Shown: piece after piece, positions 50,593 to 53,850 of the stretch
Layout: every line of letters begins with the position of its first letter
How positions within the stretch are numbered: the stretch's first letter is position 1
Source of the DNA: an uncultured Eggerthella sp.
GTDB taxonomy: Bacteria; Actinomycetota; Coriobacteriia; Coriobacteriales; Eggerthellaceae
Assembly: GCA_900556585.1 (NCBI GenBank)
Contig: USPD01000006.1
Coordinates: 1-53,850, forward strand
DNA length: 53,850 nucleotides
Reading direction: 5' to 3'
Made by a program: the position numbers and the translations under genes
Notes under the pieces: generated by a model
Database searches by the model: none
Told to the model about the DNA's origin: nothing
Seen by the model: only the letters and a program-made list of their open reading frames with translations

Positions 50593-51369
50593 ATGATTCG
50601 CAACATTGTTCATATAGATCAAGATAAATGTGATGGATGTGGCCTATGTGTTTCTGCATGCCACGAAGGCGCTATCGGCATAGTAAATGGCAGAGCGCAG
50701 CTTCTGCGCGATGATTACTGCGATGGTCTTGGAGATTGTTTACCTGCCTGCCCCGCCAATGCCATTACAATTATTCAACGAGAAGCAAAAGATTACGATG
50801 AAGCAGCTGTTGTTCGCGCAATCATGGATCGAGCCAAGGCGGAATCTCATGCCACCATGCCATCACACGGCTGCCCTTCTTCTCAAGTCAAATTCTTTAA
50901 GAGATCAATTCCTTCAACTTCTGATCCAAACGACGATTTGACTACTGCTGCAGCCACTACCTCAGCTGCAGCTTCCAGATCAACTTCTAGCGAAAGGCCT
51001 TCTCGCCTTTCTCAGTGGCCCATTCAGATTAAACTTGCCCCCTCAAATGCTCCCTTTTTCCACGATGCCGACTTACTTATTGCGGCAGACTGTTGCGCAT
51101 TTTCCTATGGTAATTTTCATGACGATTTTATTGCGGGCAAGGTTTGTTTAATCGGTTGCCCTAAGCTTGATGGGGTTAATTACTCAGAAAAACTAAGCGA
51201 AATCTGCGCAAATAACTCCATTCGAAGCATTACCGTTTGCCGTATGGAAGTACCTTGTTGCGGCGGTATTGAATTTGCTGCAAAAGCCGCGGTAGATATG
51301 TCTCATAAGGACATACCCATACAAGTTGTAACTATCACAACTGATGGATTAATTAAATCAGCCCAATAA
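50593..51369 (+). CDS. Ferredoxin-like iron-sulfur protein with cysteine-rich C-terminus
   Basis: A 258-residue protein. The first cluster motif C13-x2-C16-x2-C19-x3-C23 is complete (CDGCGLCVSAC). The second is YCDGLGDCLPACP, where the normal second Cys is Leu46, leaving three Cys (43, 49, 53), as known for a family of such proteins. A Ser/Thr/Ala-rich linker (about 90-140) leads to a C-terminal domain with DCCAFSYGNF, LIGCPKLD and VPCCGG cysteines that may bind another metal or cluster. RBS AAGGAG before ATG 50593. Its electron partner is unknown. Confidence 0.82.
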   Translation: MIRNIVHIDQDKCDGCGLCVSACHEGAIGIVNGRAQLLRDDYCDGLGDCLPACPANAITIIQREAKDYDEAAVVRAIMDRAKAESHATMPSHGCPSSQVKFFKRSIPSTSDPNDDLTTAAATTSAAASRSTSSERPSRLSQWPIQIKLAPSNAPFFHDADLLIAADCCAFSYGNFHDDFIAGKVCLIGCPKLDGVNYSEKLSEICANNSIRSITVCRMEVPCCGGIEFAAKAAVDMSHKDIPIQVVTITTDGLIKSAQ

Positions 51370-51419
51370 CAAACTAAAAGCGACTTATATATAAGAATAA
51401 ATACTATTTCTAAACACAA

Positions 51420-51454
51420 AACACCCCTGTCGGATACCTTCCAACAGGGGTGTT
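51420..51454. terminator. Bidirectional terminator between ferredoxin gene and rplW
   Basis: AACACCCCTGT (51420-51430) pairs perfectly with ACAGGGGTGTT (51444-51454). The plus side continues TTATAAT, and the minus side is T-rich (TTTTGTGTTT). It insulates rplW from the accessory segment. Confidence 0.85.
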
Positions 51455-51534
51455 TATAATATAGCTGATATAGCTTATTTGTACTTCTAATCGAACCGTA
51501 AGTTCATCGGAGTACTAAGCTAAAGTTTGCAGAA

Positions 51535-51825
51535 CTAGTCCTGAGCTGCGAAAATCTCGATGGAGTCGCCTTCAGCTAAGGTAACCATAGCCTTTTTCCA
51601 GGTACGGGTAGAACCAACCTGATAGCGAACGCGCTTTGGCTTAGACTTAACATTCAAGGTGTTAACCTTTACAACCTTTACGCCGAAAATAGCTTCAACT
51701 GCCTGAGCAATTTCTACCTTATTAGCAGTTTTTGCTACCTCAAAGGTGTATACATTGTCTTCCATGCGCATATAGGTGCTCTCCGAAATGATCGGACGAA
51801 TGATAACCTCGCGAGGATCCTTCAT
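51535..51825 (-). CDS. rplW: 50S ribosomal protein L23
   Basis: A 96-residue L23 (tunnel exit, binds trigger factor and SRP) with PREVIIRPIISESTYMRMED, YTFEVAKTANKVEIAQAVE and VKVVKVNTLNVKSKPKR. It ends the upstream half of the S10 operon. A terminator and an unrelated gene follow instead of rplB. Its ATG overlaps the rplD stop by one base. Confidence 0.97.
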   Translation of the reverse strand: MKDPREVIIRPIISESTYMRMEDNVYTFEVAKTANKVEIAQAVEAIFGVKVVKVNTLNVKSKPKRVRYQVGSTRTWKKAMVTLAEGDSIEIFAAQD

Positions 51826-52448
51826 TATGCAAGCACCTCCTCGATGCGGGTCAATGCAGCGCTCGTGAATACGAGAGCCTTGTTGTCAATGAAGTCAAGG
51901 GTGTTTGCCTCAGAAATACCGATGGTGCGAACCTGCGGAAGGTTACGGAAAGACAGATAGGTGTTTACGTCTTCGTCACCAACAACTAAAGTTACACGAC
52001 CAGTAAGACCAAGGTTCTTCAAAACCTCAGCTGCCTGCTTGGTAGAAGGCTTCTCAAAAGAAAGAGAATCAACTACAACGAGTTCGTCATCAGCGAGCTT
52101 TGCGGACAAAGCAGAACGCATAGCCAGCTTAACAACCTTTGCAGGAACCTTGAAGGCATAAGAACGAGGATGAGGACCGAATACGGTACCGCCACCAGCC
52201 CATTGTGGAGCACGAATCGTACCCTGACGAGCACGGCCAGTGCCCTTCTGGCGCCAAGGCTTCTTGCCGCCACCACGAACCTGACCACGGGTCAAGGTGT
52301 CGTGAGTACCAGCACGACGTGCAGCGCGCTGGGAACGAACCACTTCGTGCATTACATGCACGTTTGGCTCAATGCCAAAGACAGCAGCGGACAGTTCGGT
52401 ATCATTTACCTTCTTGCCGCTCGCGTCTTTTACTTCAATACTTGCCAT
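51825..52448 (-). CDS. rplD: 50S ribosomal protein L4
   Basis: A 207-residue L4 with the tunnel loop HDTLTRGQVRGGGKKPWRQK and GRARQGTIRAPQWAGGG, and ALRTKL-type core (AMRSALSAKLADDELVV). In E. coli it autoregulates the S10 operon. No leader for that is visible within the window. Confidence 0.97.
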   Translation of the reverse strand: MASIEVKDASGKKVNDTELSAAVFGIEPNVHVMHEVVRSQRAARRAGTHDTLTRGQVRGGGKKPWRQKGTGRARQGTIRAPQWAGGGTVFGPHPRSYAFKVPAKVVKLAMRSALSAKLADDELVVVDSLSFEKPSTKQAAEVLKNLGLTGRVTLVVGDEDVNTYLSFRNLPQVRTIGISEANTLDFIDNKALVFTSAALTRIEEVLA

Positions 52449-52474
52449 AATCTATAAACTCCTTCGCATCGTTT

Positions 52475-53095
52475 CTAAGCCATGCGAATACGAACCACGC
52501 CGTTTTTGCCGCCAGGAACAGCACCCTTGAGCATAATGAGGTTCATATCTTCATCAACGCGGACAACTTCAAGGTTCTTGGTCGTTACGGTATCGCAACC
52601 CATGTGACCCGGAAGGCGAACGCCCTTGAATACGCGGGAAGGATAAGCGCACTGGCCAACTGAACCAGGAGCACGATGGAAGTGAGCACCATGTCCACCA
52701 GGGCCACCGCCAAAACCGTAGCGACGCATAACGCCTGCAAAGCCCTTACCCTTGGAAGTACCGGTTACGTCAACCTTCTTTACATCTGCAAAGTTAGCAA
52801 CCGTAACTTCTTCACCAACAGTATGCTCTGCACCATCAGTTACGCGAACCTCGCGAAGATAGCGAACTGGTTCAACACCCTGCTTTGCAAAGTGACCAGC
52901 CATAGGCTTGTTAACCTTCTGCTCTTTGATGGTGCCAAAACCAAGCTGTACAGCTTCATAGCCATCAGTTGCAGTGGTTTTTACCTGGCAAACCTTGTTA
53001 GGAGCAGCTTCAATAACAGTTACAGGAATGACCTTGCCGTCTTCGTCGAAGAGCTGAGTCATGCCAATTTTCTTACCGTAGATAGCGTTAATCAT
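52475..53095 (-). CDS. rplC: 50S ribosomal protein L3
   Basis: A 206-residue L3 starting MINAIYGKKIGMTQLFDEDG, with the extended loop KGFAGVMRRYGFGGGPGGHG and LPGHMGCDTVTTKNLEVV. Standard length and order. Confidence 0.97.
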   Translation of the reverse strand: MINAIYGKKIGMTQLFDEDGKVIPVTVIEAAPNKVCQVKTTATDGYEAVQLGFGTIKEQKVNKPMAGHFAKQGVEPVRYLREVRVTDGAEHTVGEEVTVANFADVKKVDVTGTSKGKGFAGVMRRYGFGGGPGGHGAHFHRAPGSVGQCAYPSRVFKGVRLPGHMGCDTVTTKNLEVVRVDEDMNLIMLKGAVPGGKNGVVRIRMA

Positions 53096-53111
53096 CTAGT
53101 ATCACACTCCC

Positions 53112-53420
53112 CTACAGCTTGATCTCAATATCAACGCCAGCAGGAAGATCAAGACGCATCAAGGAGTCCACCGTTGAAGGGGTTGGATCCAGGATGTCAA
53201 TCAGGCGCTTATGAGTGCGCATTTCAAACTGCTCGCGAGAGTCCTTATTTACGTGCGGGCCTTTTACAACGCAGTACAGGTTGCGCTCGGTCGGCAGCGG
53301 AATAGGACCGGAAACCTTAGCACCCGTCTTCTGTGCGGTGTCAACGATCAACTTAGTGGACTGATCCACGATCTCGTGATCGTAACCCTTCAAGCGGATG
53401 CGGATATTCTCTTTAGCCAC
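53112..53420 (-). CDS. rpsJ: 30S ribosomal protein S10
   Basis: A 102-residue S10 with IRIRLKGYDHEIVDQST, GPIPLPTERNLYCVV and FEMRTHKRLIDILDPTPSTV. The start is GTG at 53420 (V/MAKENIRIRL), because the GGAGG at 53426-53430 lies seven bases before it. The ATG at 53432 overlaps that RBS. It lies about 40 bases after fusA, with no promoter or terminator visible between them. Confidence 0.95.
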   Translation of the reverse strand: MAKENIRIRLKGYDHEIVDQSTKLIVDTAQKTGAKVSGPIPLPTERNLYCVVKGPHVNKDSREQFEMRTHKRLIDILDPTPSTVDSLMRLDLPAGVDIEIKL

Positions 53421-53461
53421 TTTAACCTCCATTATAAGCGGTGGAGCTTAAGCCAAATGGC

Positions 53462-53850
53462 TTAAGCGTTACCACCAGCCTTGCTGATAATCTCGTCTGC
53501 CACATTCTTAGGAACTGGCTCATAAGAGTCGAACTGCATGGTGTATGTTGCACGACCCTGGGTACCACTACGCAGATCGGTTGCATAACCGAACATCTGG
53601 CTCAGAGGTACTTTAGCGGTAATGCTTACGGCATTGCCACGCTGTTCCTGACCTTGAATAATGCCACGACGGCTAGGAATGTCACCCATTACGAAGCCGG
53701 TGTACTCTTCAGGAGTTTCAACCTCAACTGCCATAACAGGCTCCAAGATAACTGGATCAGACTTCTTCAATGCATCTTTAATTGCCATAGAACCAGCAAC
53801 CTTAAATGCTGCTTCAGAAGAGTCAACGTCATGGTAAGAACCATCGATGA
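53462..53850 (-). CDS. fusA: Elongation factor G, C-terminal part (5' end outside window)
   Basis: The last 129 codons of fusA are visible. The frame is open to the window edge and reads IDGSYHDVDSSEAAFKVAGS, then KDALKKSDPVILEPVM and VEVETPEEYTGFVMGD, PSRRGIIQGQEQRG, PLSQMFGYATDLRSGTQGRA and the C-terminal FDSYEPVPKNVADEI, all domain IV-V signatures of EF-G. The gene immediately precedes rpsJ, the common rpsL-rpsG-fusA-S10 linkage. Confidence 0.96.
   Translation of the reverse strand, partial: IDGSYHDVDSSEAAFKVAGSMAIKDALKKSDPVILEPVMAVEVETPEEYTGFVMGDIPSRRGIIQGQEQRGNAVSITAKVPLSQMFGYATDLRSGTQGRATYTMQFDSYEPVPKNVADEIISKAGGNA

Noticed and set aside
34811..51518. Direct 8-base repeat AGTACTAA near both edges of the accessory segment (34811 and 51511)
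   Set aside because: One 8-mer match is expected by chance when comparing regions of this size, so it does not support an attachment site.
1..53850. CRISPR array, rRNA genes, replication origin, complete insertion sequence
   Set aside because: I scanned for regularly spaced repeats, rRNA signature segments, DnaA-box clusters and terminal inverted repeats with a transposase and found none.

Overview
The window reads as chromosomal DNA of an anaerobic, AT-leaning actinomycete of the Coriobacteriia, most likely the Eggerthellales. This placement is an inference from gene content: a four-subunit pyruvate:ferredoxin oxidoreductase, three family III (CaiB/BaiF/FldA-type) CoA-transferases with OFA-type and amino-acid transporters, a CaiA-like acyl-CoA dehydrogenase, and a sortase-anchored von Willebrand A protein. 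No 16S rRNA gene is present to settle it.

Layout. 1-217: minus-strand tRNA cluster (Met partial, Thr, Tyr). 601-2163: putP with a structured leader. 2773-8420: a LysR regulator divergent from a CoA-transferase, then an OFA-type MFS transporter, a 70-residue membrane protein and a second CoA-transferase. 8887-14577: aspartate aminotransferase (type Ic), HD hydrolase, a divergent LexA/CI-type repressor switch with two operators, HAD phosphatase and an Old Yellow Enzyme. 14883-18852: ribDE-ribBA-ribH behind an FMN riboswitch with its own terminator. 19019-22069: porGDAB. 22245-24500: large polytopic membrane protein. 24771-34566: adk, secY, rplO, rpmD, rpsE, rplR, rplF, rpsH, rpsN, rplE, rplX, rplN, rpsQ, rpmC, rplP, rpsC, rplV, rpsS, rplB, all on the minus strand. 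34567-51534: about 17 kb of accessory genes. 51535-53850: rplW, rplD, rplC, rpsJ and the 3' end of fusA, minus strand.

The most striking architectural point is that the S10 operon is cut between rplW and rplB by the 17-kb accessory segment, while strand and gene order on both sides stay canonical. The rest of the cluster is subdivided by rho-independent terminators after rplW, rplX, rpmD, secY and adk. Structured leaders and promoter-like sequences precede rplB, rplE and rplO. The usual map-infA-rpsM-rpsK-rpoA continuation is absent after adk.

The accessory segment carries an efflux MFS, a CPA2 antiporter, a CaiA-like acyl-CoA dehydrogenase, an SstT-like symporter, a third CoA-transferase, an ArsC-family reductase, NudC, a DHA2-type MFS fused to a CBS-domain pair, a short Nudix protein, a VWA/LPKTS surface protein with a hairpin over its ribosome binding site, an orphan IS-type HTH protein, a gene fragment, a serine recombinase and a ferredoxin-like protein. 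The CoA-transferases, acyl-CoA dehydrogenase and transporters together suggest uptake and CoA-dependent reduction of an unsaturated carboxylic acid. The substrate cannot be read from the sequence.
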